Below are positions 10,901 to 22,464 of a DNA stretch of 64,000 nt, one piece after another. The notes beneath the pieces are model-generated. The model was given only the letters and a program-made list of their open reading frames with translations. It was not told where the DNA came from and did not search any database. How positions within the stretch are numbered: position 1 is the stretch's first letter; every line of letters begins with the position of its first letter. Source of the stretch: Kiritimatiellia bacterium (GTDB lineage Bacteria > Verrucomicrobiota > Kiritimatiellia > CAIVKH01); NCBI GenBank assembly GCA_027493775.1, contig JAOSKE010000001.1, positions 677,651 through 741,650 of the forward strand. The letters run 5' to 3'. Made by a program: the position numbers and the translations under genes.

Positions 10901-13900
10901 ACGTGCCATTGATGAGGAGCTGATAGTCCTTTAGCGTCTTTCCGAAGACGTCCACCGCATTGATCGCAAGGCGACTGTACGCACCGGACAGGTCATCGCT
11001 GGTAAAAGCGACGTTTGCGCGCCCGGCCACCGGGGCAATGACCGTCTTTGTGCCAATTCGTTCCAACACGCCGGTCGAAATCAGTGTAACTTCATGTGTT
11101 CCCGCGCGAACCTCGACTAGTGTGGGCGTCACATTTGTCAACGTTCTGCCATCAATACTGACGCGATACGGCCGATTTGAAACCGTCGAAACGAAGATGC
11201 GGCTGATCGGTTGATTGGTGCCGATGATCAACTTGGTCGTTTCCCCTTCTCGCAGATCGACCGAGAGAAGCGGGAAAGCCGGAAGATTCGTTGTCGCATA
11301 GATCTGGTGGCGACCCGGTGCGAGATCCGTGAGATAGGTTGACTTGACCGCATTGGTCAGCCAATCCGGGAAGTTCACTGCAAGCGCCAGGTTTGTGGAG
11401 CTCAGATAGTCCACAAGCGCTGGCGTGTTCGTGCTGCCATTCCAAATTCTGGGTTGGATTCCATCCACGTTGACCGGATAGGTCGTGCCCGCAGAGTTGG
11501 GCAGCACAACGCCCAATCGTGGTGTGCCGAGTCCCGGCTCCAGTTCAAAGTGGACATTGGTTTGCGCACCAACCGAAAGCAGCGCCACCACACCGTTGGC
11601 TGAAACGTCTTCGCGGTTGTAGACGCCCGGACGATAGCCATTTCCGAATGCGTATGCATTGGTGAACAGCGGTCCGTCATAAAACTCCGCGCGATAGCCT
11701 TCTGCAGAGGCCTTCACGTAGAAATTTCCGGCAGGCAAACCGGCAAGCCGATAACTTCCGTCCTCGGCTGTTTTGCTCTCGCCGAATACCTTGCCCGGCA
11801 GGACGTAGCTGTGTCCGTCAACGCGATTGGTCATGCCGCCTTTGCCCAACGCGCGCACCGTGGCCCCAACGACGGCGCGGCCGTTGTTGTCGCGCACCCA
11901 ACCATTAATCGCAACACCCTCAAAAACGCGCACATCATCCACCCACCAACCCTTGTAGGCGTTGTTGATGTTATTCATCACGTTGAAAAGGAACCGCACC
12001 TGCACATTCGAGCGCCCCGCAAAGGCGCTCGCATCCGCAACGCGCGTTACCCAGCGAGCGCGTTCGCTGGATTCGGTGACATTCGTGGTCCCACTCAAAC
12101 CGGATGCTGCGGTTGTGATGGATATCCAATTTGTATCCGGCAGCGCGCGCACTTGGACAAGGGTCTGATCGAATCCCGGCTCCGTTTCGTAATACTCGTT
12201 CCATGAGACAAACAGGTTGTGAACACTCACGGCCTGATTCGTCAGTGTGGGCGATTGCAGGGCCATTGTAACCGCTACGCCGAGGTCATAGGTCGCCGCT
12301 GCATTGGTCTTGGATGGATCAAAGGCGGCGCGATAGGCAGTGCTCGTGCTGCGATCACCAAAAAATTGAATGTTAAAATGGATCCGTTGACTGTTCCGGC
12401 TCCGCTGTGGATAGATGCCACATATCAAACATTGATGGCACACCTACCGCATAGTGAGTCCACGCGGCGCGCGTGCCGGAGGTGGCCTCAAAGGTTTCGA
12501 ACATCAGGTTCTTGTAAGCCGGGGTCGCCCCATTCGGATTTACACCCAGTTGAACAGAATCGCCATCACTCAGGAAATCAGCATTACTGTCGGCCTTCGT
12601 TGGATTTGTGCCAATGGCTAGTTCATAGCCGTCGTCCAATCCATCGCCGTCGGAGTCCGCCTTCGCGGGATTGGTGCCATTGAGGACTTCCGTTCCATCG
12701 GGGATGCCATCTCCATCGCTGTCTGCGTTATGGGGGTCGGTACCGTACTGATATTCCTGCAAATTGGTTAATCCGTCGCCATCTAGGTCCGCCGTTGCAT
12801 CACTGGGGTTGATCGGGTTGAGCCCGTTGACCATCTCCCATCCGTCAGGCATTCCATCGCCATCCGTATCCCATGCAGTTGGGTTGGGGCCGGCGGGAAT
12901 CGCGACATTGGTGATCGCGCAGCTTGCGCCGTTGTTCAGCCACCACTGGAACTCTTCGTAGTTCGAGGCGCCGTCGCCGTCCGGATCGGCGTCGGGCAGA
13001 TTCCAAGGAGTCCCATCACCGTCTGCGGTGGTGCGGACGTTGTCTATGCCGTTGTCAATCGGGCTGAGATAGACCTTGTTGGTATTTGAGATCGAGATGC
13101 TATTGGTCTTTGCCGGGTTGTTCGTGGAGAACGTCCACTCCCAACCATCCCACATTCCGTCGCCATCGGTGTCGGGATTGCACGGCTCGGTACCCACAAG
13201 AACCTCGACCCCGTTCACCAGGCAGTCTGCATCGTTATCGCCTGCGCCGGTGACCGGACCCGCCGAGCGGACGACCTCGTTCGCTTCAAAGAGTCCGTTT
13301 GTGTCGCCAGCCCGAACGCCAAAGCAGTAGGTGAAGTTGGGCGTCAGACCGGTGACGGTGAAGGAGGTGAGATTGGTTACCGTTGCAATGAGGTTGCTGA
13401 AGACATTGCCGCTGTCGCAATTCGGCGTTGTACCGCAGGCAAACGTCTGGGTGCCGCGATAGATGCGATAGATCAGCGTGGTGGAAATATCGTCAACCGC
13501 AGGCGACCAACTGAGTGCGACATTGCCATTGGTTCCACCGACTGCCATTTGAAGGCCGCTGAACGTCGGCGCCTCGCGGTCCGCGACAATCGTGTACGTC
13601 TGCACCTCCTGGACGGAGATAGCGGGAAGCGTGTTGGCAAAAGCGAGGATTGGAACGCCCGCCGGATCTATGGCAATAGCCGGTTCGGCGTAGTCGGCCA
13701 CCTCGTGTGTAATTCCGCGCATCCGCGAAGACCCGCTGATGTCTTCCCACGTGGGAGCGCCAACGCGCCAGCGCCTAGCGAGCATGGTCTTTTCCGCAGT
13801 GTTCGTGCCGCCCTGCCAGGCCACGGTCAAATCGCCGTTGAAGGCAATGCCGATGTCCACTTTTACGGGACGCTCAATCAGGTTGGTTGCAGCGCTAACG

Positions 13901-16900
13901 CCGGCGGGCATTGTGCGGGAGTTCGCCACGGCTTGCCACGTCCCGGAGACACGGCGAGCGGCAAACACAGCATATCCTTGGTACGGCGCAGGATTTATAT
14001 TAATCGTTTGCACCCATGCCAGAGCGAGAGAGTTATTAGGCCCTGCCGCAATTTTTGGCCTGTTAATTTCAGGGGTGGACCCGGTAAGCGAAATATCAGC
14101 CCACGAAGAGCCGTTCCATTGGCGAACCATGATCGCATCCGCATAGCCGCCCACGTTCTCTTTGAACGCGACTACCGGATTCCCAAGACTATCAACCACA
14201 ATGGAAAGGTCGCCGGCATTTTTGGTTGTGGGCGACGAGGAGGGAATACCGGTCACATTCGAGCCCGCAAGACCCACCCAGTTCGTCCCATTCCACCGAG
14301 CGGCAAACACTTTGGAAAGATTGGTGGCAAACCCGCCCGCCTGTAGCCAAGCCACGACCGGGGAGCCGTCTCCCATAACGGCAACAACCGGGCGCGTGGC
14401 GTCATAGCCGTTGGTGTTGGCACTAATTCCGTAGCCCTGTGCAGAGTTATTCAACTCGATCCAGTTCGAGCCATCATACTTGCGCAGAAAAACACGCGTA
14501 TTTGTAACTGCGCTTTGCGATCCCTGCCCGGCCTCTTCCCATGCGACATACACATTTTCTCCGTGTACAGCGATGGAAGGATACTCTGAATTTTCCAGCG
14601 TTCGGCTAATCCCCGACTCTGCGTCCAACGAATTGCGCAAGGCGAACCACTGGCCCTCCATGCGCTTCCATTGGCCAAGTTCGGAACGATCACCATAAGG
14701 GCCGGCCCAACGTTTCACATAAACCTGGCGCGTAAGATTGCTGAACCCGGCATCCGTTGACGAGTCGTGAGAATAGGCGACTATCGGATATCCGTTCGTA
14801 TCCAGCGCGACCGACGGGAAATTACCGCCTGTCCGTCCGGCGCGGCCGATGCCCTTCTGAATCACCAACGCGAAGTCTTGAGGACCATCAGTAACCTGAT
14901 AGCCCTGTACTCCGAATCGTATAAGTGCCCGCGCCACCGGAAATATTTACGACTTCAACGTTGTTGAACGGATCAGCCAAAAATGGATCGGATGAATTGA
15001 AGGCGTAGGAACTGACGCCGTCGTTATTGAAAAGATTGCCGTGATAGACCCTTCCATTCGGCGCATAGACCACCAAGTCCAGGTCATTAACCAACTGGCG
15101 GTCATTGCCCGGCGTTCCGGGCTTGTCTGTCCATGCGGCCACCACCTTCAAGCCGCCGTCATTCGCGCCCAAAACGACCTGGCGCGAAAAGAACTCGCCG
15201 GTCTGGAGCGGTTGCGTCCGATTTTCGTCAAGCATCGTGATGCTGTCACTGGGCCGGATTTGCGGGCCATCAATCGAACGGGCCAAGTCAATCAAGCCCC
15301 AGCCGTCTTCAATGATGTCCCAGGTTTCATACCATGCAGGAATTCGGTACATCAGCGAGTTAACCGGCTTTGCTCCGCCAATGAGCAATGCCTTCATCAG
15401 CGCCGGGCTGGGTGGCGAAGAAAGGGCGTTGGTCAAATACTGATAGGCCAAAGCGGCAACACCTGCGCCGAGTGGCGAGGCCATCGAAGTGCCGCTCATA
15501 TAGGCATAATTTGTGCCCGTATTGACATTGCCAAAACGATAGTCCGTCCGGCTCCAATCTTCGGCGAAGTCATCAGGAGTCGTCTCGTGCGACTGGACAG
15601 AGAGAACGAACGAGCCGGGCGCAACGAGATCGGGCTTGAAGCGAAGGTCGGTTTCTGTGACAGGACCTCGTGAGCTATAACTCGCAACCTGCCAATCGGA
15701 ATCGGATTCCTTGTCGGAAAAGTACTGCTGGTCACCAAAGAACACCCCCATGATATTATTGGCGTAGCGCGGTTGCTCCAATGCGCCCATGGTAATGACG
15801 TTCTTGGCGTTGCCTGGACTTCCAATCGTATTCGGGGTTGCGCCGGTGCCGTCAGGCTCTCCATTGCCAGAGTTGCCCGCAGAGAAGAAGGCAATCAACT
15901 GCTGATTGCCGACCGTATTGGTGTCGGCATCGCGAACCAGCGCGTCCCAGGTCGCGCTCAATGAGCTGTATTCGTACGCATTCGCGCCCCAGCTATTGTT
16001 CACAATGCTCGCCCCATGGCTTACGGCCATGTGCGCCTGCTCTTCATCTGTGAAGCTGTTAAAGTCCTCAATCATGACCAGCTTTGCGCGAGGCGCCATG
16101 CCTGCAAACTGATTGGTTGAGTATGGAGGCCCATCTGATCCTGGCGAGGAAATGACGGTATCCGAAAGAGCGCCGTTGCCAAGAATTGATCCGGAAACAT
16201 GGGAGCCGTGACCATCTACGTCCCCAGGCAAGCCTTCCGTGACCGAGCCGGGCTTATACCCATAATATTTAATGCGCGTGTTCAAGCCGGTTGAGGTAGC
16301 TTGGCCGGGATCAATGGCGAAAGCCCTGTGTGAAAAATCAATCCCTGTATCCGTGACAGCCACGGTCACCCCGTCGCCGTCCAAGCCTGCGTGAGACTGG
16401 CGAAATGACGGGACACGCATCTGACGAACAGCGAGGTCATTCATCGTCTGCCTTGCAACAGTCGGCTCGACCCATTGCACCCCATTCATCCGGAGCATTT
16501 TTTGCAGTGTGGCCTTGTCCGCATTCACGGTAACCATTTGGCGGCCACCCGCGCTTTGAGCGCTCGTCACCTCTGCGCCTGCGCTCGCGACATCCTTCGT
16601 GATGTCCGCGCCGGCGAAGGCCATCAGCGTGAACTCGGCCGGAGTGTTGGCGTCCTGCTTCGGTTCACTGGAAAGCATCTCCTCCCGGATTGCTTTGCTC
16701 ATCTTGTAATAAGGATGGTACGGGGTGACGACATACACGCCGGGGATATTCTGAAGGTCTGCGATCTGATCGGCGGCAATCGTGATGGCATACGCGCGAT
16801 TGGGTACATAGTGACTGACGACGGCGCCTGCCTTTTCCAAGGCTTCTTTATCGGCAGTGGAAACAGAACGATTGAACTGAACGATGTACGCAGTGGCGTC

Positions 16901-17495
16901 CGGCGCTGCGCGATAGCCGTCGGGAATATCCAGGTCGCGGCCTTCTTTCGCCAACACTTCTGTGTCCAAAATAGCGCTGGTCAGCAAAATTGCTGGAGCC
17001 TCGCGTTGCCGCAATTCGCCCATTGTGCGCTTGGTATTCGTCAATACGTCAGGATGCGAAGAATCTTTTGCCCATGCCGGCATCATGGAGGGCGTTGTCT
17101 TTGCCTCTTCGACGGGGAGTTCATCCTGTTGCGAGGTGATACGTGCCTCAACGAGCTTGATGTCTTCCTCCCGATCACCTTGCTTTTCGTACACCAGCGC
17201 ACGGCTCTTCGTGATGGCGGTGAGCACTTTCTCAATTTCGACGTCCTTTAAAGGATGCAGTGACCCGCGTATCCAACTTCGCATCTGCATTAAGTTTTAG
17301 GCCCGAAAGCTCACTTAATTTAACGAGCACATCGGACAAATTCGCATCGTGCGCCTCAAAGGTATAAAGCTCTCCCTCTTTCGTGAGGGAGAAGTCCCCT
17401 GCCCCTCTGGATTCGTCGCTTCCGAGCGAGACGCCCACCCAAGCCACTAGGGCTACGAGCACAGTCAGGATACTGATTTTATGGAATTGTTTCAC
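4923..17495 (-). CDS. giant secreted STN-subtilisin multidomain protein (three frame breaks)
   Basis: Reconstructed product of about 4,190 residues. Order: signal peptide; an STN-like domain (FEAHDANLSDVLVKLSELSG, as in secretin and TonB-receptor N termini); an inhibitor-like propeptide; an S8 subtilase with Asp near 382 (VTDTGID), His near 429 (GHGSHVSG), oxyanion Asn near 541 (SAGNSG) and Ser near 670 (GTSMASP). Then come a sialidase-like propeller (about 14.8-13.6 kb), a fibronectin-III-like domain, DxDxDG repeats, a MAM-like sandwich ending WVDDVRVFEG, carboxypeptidase-regulatory and PEGA-like folds, a long DxDxDG array (10.7-9.0 kb), a C-type-lectin-like module (9.0-8.6 kb), two kelch-like sets, a second sandwich and a C-terminal domain. 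Frames break at 17247-17252, 14905-14913 and in the A4 run 12375-12378. At each break the same domain continues in the next frame, so I infer one gene with sequencing errors. It is probably a surface or extracellular protease; the substrate is unknown. Confidence 0.85.
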
Positions 17496-17559
17496 TCGTC
17501 ACCTCGTAAAAAAAGTTCACAGACCTGTCGTTTGCACTCCGTCCCCGTCACGCAACTCA

Positions 17560-17988
17560 TTATTCGCTACGCTCCAAGATAGCGATTTCGCGCTGAATCG
17601 CCGCTTCTGTATTGCGGAGGTTCTGCAGGGATCGAAATAGTTCTTTGCGTTCGCTTTCCAGTTCTTTGATCGCCGGCTTTAGCGCGAGGCGGGTCTTCAG
17701 GTCTTCCCGTTTGGCAATGACCTGTTTCTCCAACGCAACCATCTCCTCGCGGATTGCGACGATTTCCGAGTCCTGATATTCAAGTTCGTGCTGCTTTTCG
17801 CGCATTTCCTTGAGCTTCTCCCCCAGATTTTGCTGCGCGGTCGCCAGGTCTGCTTGTACGGAGGCCAGCTCTTTTTTCAGGGTCGGGAGGTCAAAATGTT
17901 GTGAAGAATCCGCCGGAGCCTCTTGCGCAAAGGCTGCACCGGCAAAAAGAAGGAGGTTCGCTACGAAACAGAACAGTATTTTTCTCAT
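17560..17988 (-). CDS. secreted coiled-coil protein
   Basis: Product of about 142 residues with a clear signal peptide (MRKILFCFVANLLLF...AFAQ) followed by an almost continuous charged heptad-like helix. Examples are LKKELASVQADLATAQQNL, LKEMREKQHELEYQDSEI and LRNTEAAIQREIAILERSE. No enzymatic motif is seen. An in-frame ATG at 18030 exists, but it would place 14 extra residues before the signal peptide, so I chose 17988. It lies 64 bases upstream of the giant protease gene on the same strand and probably shares its transcript. An oligomeric periplasmic partner or spacer is one possibility, but this is inference from shape and position only. Confidence 0.75.
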   Translation of the reverse strand: MRKILFCFVANLLLFAGAAFAQEAPADSSQHFDLPTLKKELASVQADLATAQQNLGEKLKEMREKQHELEYQDSEIVAIREEMVALEKQVIAKREDLKTRLALKPAIKELESERKELFRSLQNLRNTEAAIQREIAILERSE

Positions 17989-18188
17989 CAGGAGTTTAAA
18001 TCCAGTCGCCGTTACAGAATGCATCGCCACAGTAGTTCACAGATATAGGTCGCATCGTACCCCAAAGCAATTCAGAAATTCACCTGAAAAGAAAAACATT
18101 CTTTCGAAAGTCGCGCAGCGCACAATTTTGACGACAAAATCGCTACACATTTACGCCACGCGCAATCGCAAAACTTTAGCGATCAAGG

Positions 18189-20411
18189 TCACGGAGCGGT
18201 CACGCGGAGACGATAAAAGCGCTCGGGCTGTGCATTCGTGTCGGTAATGGACATCACGGCATTACTCCCCGGGAGATTGGTCATCCACGGTTGCCACGGC
18301 TCGGTCACCAGATTGGTCGTTACCCAAATATCATACAAACGCCCGGTCGAGGACACGAAGGAAACACTGGGAGTCGTCTGGGCGTTATTCACGAAACCAA
18401 AGTACGAGGCTGAATCGCGCGGATTGGTACCGTAAAGATATTCCTCCAGATTGGTGAATCCGTCGCCGTCCTCATCCAATGCCGCATCATGTGGCGAATA
18501 AGGATCAAACCCATAAAACTCTTCCCACCAGTTCGGCATGCCGTCGCCGTCAAAATCGGGGTCGCACACGTCGTCAATTCCATCGTCATCGTAATCAGTC
18601 CCCGAATTGATGTCGTTTGGGCAAGAATCACAACTGTCACCAAACCCATCCCCGTCCGCGTCCTCCTGTCCAGGGTTGTACACAGTCGGGCAGTTGTCGC
18701 ACTCATCCCCTATCCCATCGCCGTCCGTATCTTCATTTGAGGCGTTCCAGCTATCCGGACATAGATCACAGGCATCACCCCAGTCATCTCCGTCTGCATT
18801 TTCCTGCCCTGGATTATATATCCCGGGGCAATTGTCGCACGCATCGCCAACGCCGTCCCCATCGGCATCCAATTGATCCGGGTTGTAGGCGGTTGGACAA
18901 TTATCCAAAAAATCGGGGACGCCATCTCCGTCACTATCTGCGGCCACGCGAGAAACAGCCGTCGCGGAGTTGTTGGTTTGATTCAGATCAATGGTCGGCG
19001 AAAAAACAGTCACGTTATTCGTCAAAAATCCTTCAAAGCTCGGTGGCGTCTGTACATCAATAGTCATCCGTGCAGTTGTTCCAGGAGGAAGCTCTGCCAT
19101 CGTGCCGGTCACAAGCTGGCCATTGGTCGCACAGGTGATGTCTTCCGAAGTCGCGGAAAGCAACACGACATTGGTTGGCAACGCATCGTTAATTTCCACG
19201 TCGTAAGCCACATCGGGGCCGAGGTTGCTGACTTCGATATGATACCGGAGATTGGTTCCTGATCCGACGATGGCTGGGGTTCCGGTCTTGGTGATACTCA
19301 AATCAGCGGTCAGAACTCGATAGACTGAAACTCCCTGGCTGCTATCGCCCCCGACAGCGAGATAACGACCGTCGCGCGACCAACGCATGGCATTGACTCG
19401 ACTCGAAACTGTTTTATGAAAGTATCCACCCAATTTTTCGAGGGTCTTTGCTGTCTCGTTGTAACGATACAGCCGAATATTCTCATTCGTGGCGCTTGCG
19501 CGCGCATAGGCGAGTATATTGGCGGCTGGGGACCAAGCGAGAGCCGTCACTTCATTCGTCTCCCCCACTCTGGCCGTAACGATTTCGCTCATCGCGCCAG
19601 CGTCAGTAACCAAATAGAGGTAAAGGCTGTTATTTGTTGAAAAATTTTTCGTTCCCAACGCAAATAAATCGCCCGCTGGTCGCCAAGATATGTCGCGCAT
19701 CACGTAACCGGTTAATTGCTTGCGATCACGTTGCGTCAAACTGGTCGGCGAAAATCCCAAAAGAGTCAGATTGTTCAGGCTTACGCTGTAACAGGCCGCC
19801 AACAACTGGGTGCTGTTGGGGCGCCACGCCAATGCATCGCGCACGGGCGCATCAGAGGGAAGTGGTAGATTATTTGTTGCGCGGAGGTGCTGATTTGTCT
19901 GGCCATAGGCGTACACGGCAACATCAAAGGCCCCGTTGCTGATTGCCACGGCCAGATAATTTGAAGCGCCCATCACCCGCCAATCTAGGCCTTTGGCGTC
20001 AGCGCCTATTTCAATGGAACGATTGGACTGAATGATTGCCCCCGACACGGGATCAATCGTCAGGAAACGAACTTCGCCGGTGCCCGTCGCATTTGCTGTG
20101 GCGAGCGCGAGCAGATTCGAGATTGGATGAAAGCGAACGGAAAAGACGTCAGGTGAACCACCATACGATTGTGAGCTGACGACAGTGAGATTCGTCGGTG
20201 CAGCAAAACGCAACGTCTGATACTGCGCCTTACCCAACGAGGCCTTGGTGCCCACCGCAATAAAGTTATTCGTGGGCGACCAGTCCAATGAAAATACCTC
20301 ATTCACAATAGTGGCAATACTGGCGAGATTCGTCAGCACGGGCACATCGGCGCGGACGCGGCCAGTCAGGCAAAGCATCAACGCGGCGACCAATAATGTC
20401 CTCAATATCAT
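18189..20411 (-). CDS. secreted WD40-like / DUF11 / thrombospondin type 3 repeat protein
   Basis: About 740 residues. A signal peptide (MILRTLLVAALMLCLTGRVRA) is followed by about 370 residues of WD40-like propeller blades (FSLDWSPTNNFIAVG, ALAWSPAANILAYA, MRWSRDGRYLAVGG). A DUF11-type beta sandwich follows (ITKTGTPAIVGSGTNLRYHI ... NQTNNSA). Then come tandem calcium-binding thrombospondin type 3 repeats with paired cysteines (DGVPDFLDNCPTAYNPDQLD, DACDNCPG). The C-terminal domain resembles that of other secreted proteins in this window and ends RFYRLRVTAP. The start at 20411 is preferred over 20471 because the signal peptide begins there; it overlaps the helicase stop by 4 bases. Likely exported and calcium-stabilised; function unknown. 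Confidence 0.85.
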   Translation of the reverse strand: MILRTLLVAALMLCLTGRVRADVPVLTNLASIATIVNEVFSLDWSPTNNFIAVGTKASLGKAQYQTLRFAAPTNLTVVSSQSYGGSPDVFSVRFHPISNLLALATANATGTGEVRFLTIDPVSGAIIQSNRSIEIGADAKGLDWRVMGASNYLAVAISNGAFDVAVYAYGQTNQHLRATNNLPLPSDAPVRDALAWRPNSTQLLAACYSVSLNNLTLLGFSPTSLTQRDRKQLTGYVMRDISWRPAGDLFALGTKNFSTNNSLYLYLVTDAGAMSEIVTARVGETNEVTALAWSPAANILAYARASATNENIRLYRYNETAKTLEKLGGYFHKTVSSRVNAMRWSRDGRYLAVGGDSSQGVSVYRVLTADLSITKTGTPAIVGSGTNLRYHIEVSNLGPDVAYDVEINDALPTNVVLLSATSEDITCATNGQLVTGTMAELPPGTTARMTIDVQTPPSFEGFLTNNVTVFSPTIDLNQTNNSATAVSRVAADSDGDGVPDFLDNCPTAYNPDQLDADGDGVGDACDNCPGIYNPGQENADGDDWGDACDLCPDSWNASNEDTDGDGIGDECDNCPTVYNPGQEDADGDGFGDSCDSCPNDINSGTDYDDDGIDDVCDPDFDGDGMPNWWEEFYGFDPYSPHDAALDEDGDGFTNLEEYLYGTNPRDSASYFGFVNNAQTTPSVSFVSSTGRLYDIWVTTNLVTEPWQPWMTNLPGSNAVMSITDTNAQPERFYRLRVTAP

Positions 20412-22440
20412 AGTTCCACCCGCTCCACCGGACATTCCGGAAGCGAAGCCATGAAGTGGCGTCCGTACCACTTCCCCACGATTCTTGGGTCAAGAATAAC
20501 CACAATACCTTCGTCCGTCGAGGAGCGTATCAAACGACCAAACCCCTGGCGAAACTTCAGAATAGCTTCCGGCAGGCTGTAATCGCGGAATGGGTCACCG
20601 CCTTTTTCTGCAATGCGATCCATTCGAGCCTTCACGACGGAGGCTCATCGGGAACGGCAAAAGGCAGCTTCGTAATAATCACGTTGCTCAGCGCTTCCCC
20701 GCGCACATCCACACCCATCCAAAAACTATCGAGCCCGAATAGAACGCTCTTTACCCCCTTTCTAAAACGATCCAACATCGCAGAGCGCGGCAGCCCATCG
20801 CCTTGCACCAGTAGTTCGTAATCCTCCTGCAACAGTTCCTCTCGCAGCAATCCTGCAACACCCCGCATCATCCGATCCGACGTGAAGAGTACAAATGCCC
20901 TGCCTTGGGTAAGTCGGACAAAGTGCTGTACAGCGTGGGCTGTCGCGGTGGTGTAGGCTTTGGCATCGGATGGATCGGGCATTCCTTTTGGAATTAACAC
21001 TTTCATTTGGCTCGCGTAGTCAAACGGCGAACCGACCTGCTCGATGTCACACTCCAGAGCACCCACGCGATGGATGAAGTAATCCAGACGCCCATCCACC
21101 GCGAGCGTTGCGCTAGTGGTAATTACGCACTTCATCGCTTCAAAGAGATTCTCGCTCAGCAGGGGAGCGACTTCAATAGGGGCAGAATAAAGCACCGTTT
21201 GCGGGCGACGGCTCCCCTCTAATGCCACCCAATAAACGCTGTCAGATAGAGCCTGTTGCATAAAGGCCTCCAGCGCCTGCATAATTTCTTCGCCACGCCG
21301 CCGCGCGGCAGCGAGTTCTGCACGAATATCCAGATCGCGCTGTTCATCATGAATGATGCGGACGATACTGTTCAGTTGTTTGATCAGCGCAGGGAGCGAG
21401 GTCTCTAAAGGGATCGGCGATGAAACAGTCTGTTGTTTTTTATTGCGGCCCAACTGTGCCCATTCGCGAACGGCACTAAAGAAGCGGGCAATCTCTTCAT
21501 AAATCAGTACGGCCGTATGCGCCCCTTCCCCGCTCTTCAATTTTGCAAGGATTCCCTTATTGGTTTCCGCGATATAGAGGCGACGGAGCCAGTGCTCGAA
21601 TTGGTATTGCGAAAGACGCAACCCCAAGTGATCACTCGCAACGGATTCGATCATGTGCGCTTCATCCATCACCACAATGGAGGTCTCAGGGAGAATCGCG
21701 GCCTTCTGCCGACGCAACGCGAGGTCGGAGAAAAATAAATGATGATTTACGATAAGAAGGTCTGCATCCGCAATTTCGCGACGGGCCTTAAAAAAGAAAC
21801 AGTTTTTGAACTCGGGACACCGATGGCCAAGGCAATTCCCATACTCCGTATTCACCGCGCTCCAGACTTCATGCGAAGGCTGGTCGTGTAATTCCTGCAA
21901 CGAGCCATCCTTGGTGACGCGACTCCATTCGCGCAGCCGTTCCAGCTCCGCCGACTGGTCACCGCGAAACAAGTCGCCGCTCATCTGCTCCGCACGTGCG
22001 AGACGACGAAGACAGAGGTAGTTGCTGCGGCCCTTCACGAGCACCGCTTTAAAATCCACTCCAAGGTGACGATGTAAAAAGGGAATATCCTTTTGGATCA
22101 ATTGTTCCTGCAGGCCGATCGTGTAGGTGGAGACGACCACCTGCACGCTCCGCATCTTTGCGGCGAGAATCAGTGGAACGAGATACGCGAAACTCTTTCC
22201 CACACCAGTACCCGCTTCCACAGCGAGATGCCGTTCGTTTTCAATCGCCTCCGCAATCGCAAGCGCCATTTGACGTTGTTGCGGACGAACCTCAAATGGA
22301 AAGTCCTCCGCCGCGCCAGCCTGCTCCATCAATCCGCCTGGACGAAAGAATTCGTCCACCTGTTGATACAGTGAACCGTGCTGTGCATCGGATATAGGGT
22401 TCGGGGCGATCACGGAACGGGTGTACCACGAGAGACGCAA
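20408..22440 (-). CDS. DinG-family ATP-dependent DNA helicase (frameshifted in this sequence)
   Basis: Superfamily 2, XPD/Rad3-like helicase that unwinds DNA 5'-3' using ATP. Walker A is EAGTGVGKSFAYLVP and the DEAH box is VVMDEAHMIES. Between them lie the four iron-sulphur cysteines (NYLCLRR; NCLGHRCPEFKNC). The C-terminal helicase part ends FRQGFGRLIRSSTDEGIVVI, the family motif VI. The frame breaks around 20636-20645 after VPDEPP. One missing C would give ...DEPPVVKARMDRI, which matches the family. With it the protein has about 677 residues. The start could be TTG 22440 or GTG 22413; neither has a strong ribosome site. It lies 24 bases after the zinc-finger protein gene. Probably a repair or replication helper; not a CRISPR-associated CasDinG as far as context shows. 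Confidence 0.9.
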
Positions 22441-22464
22441 AAAAAGCGAGTCGGGGCGTGGAGC

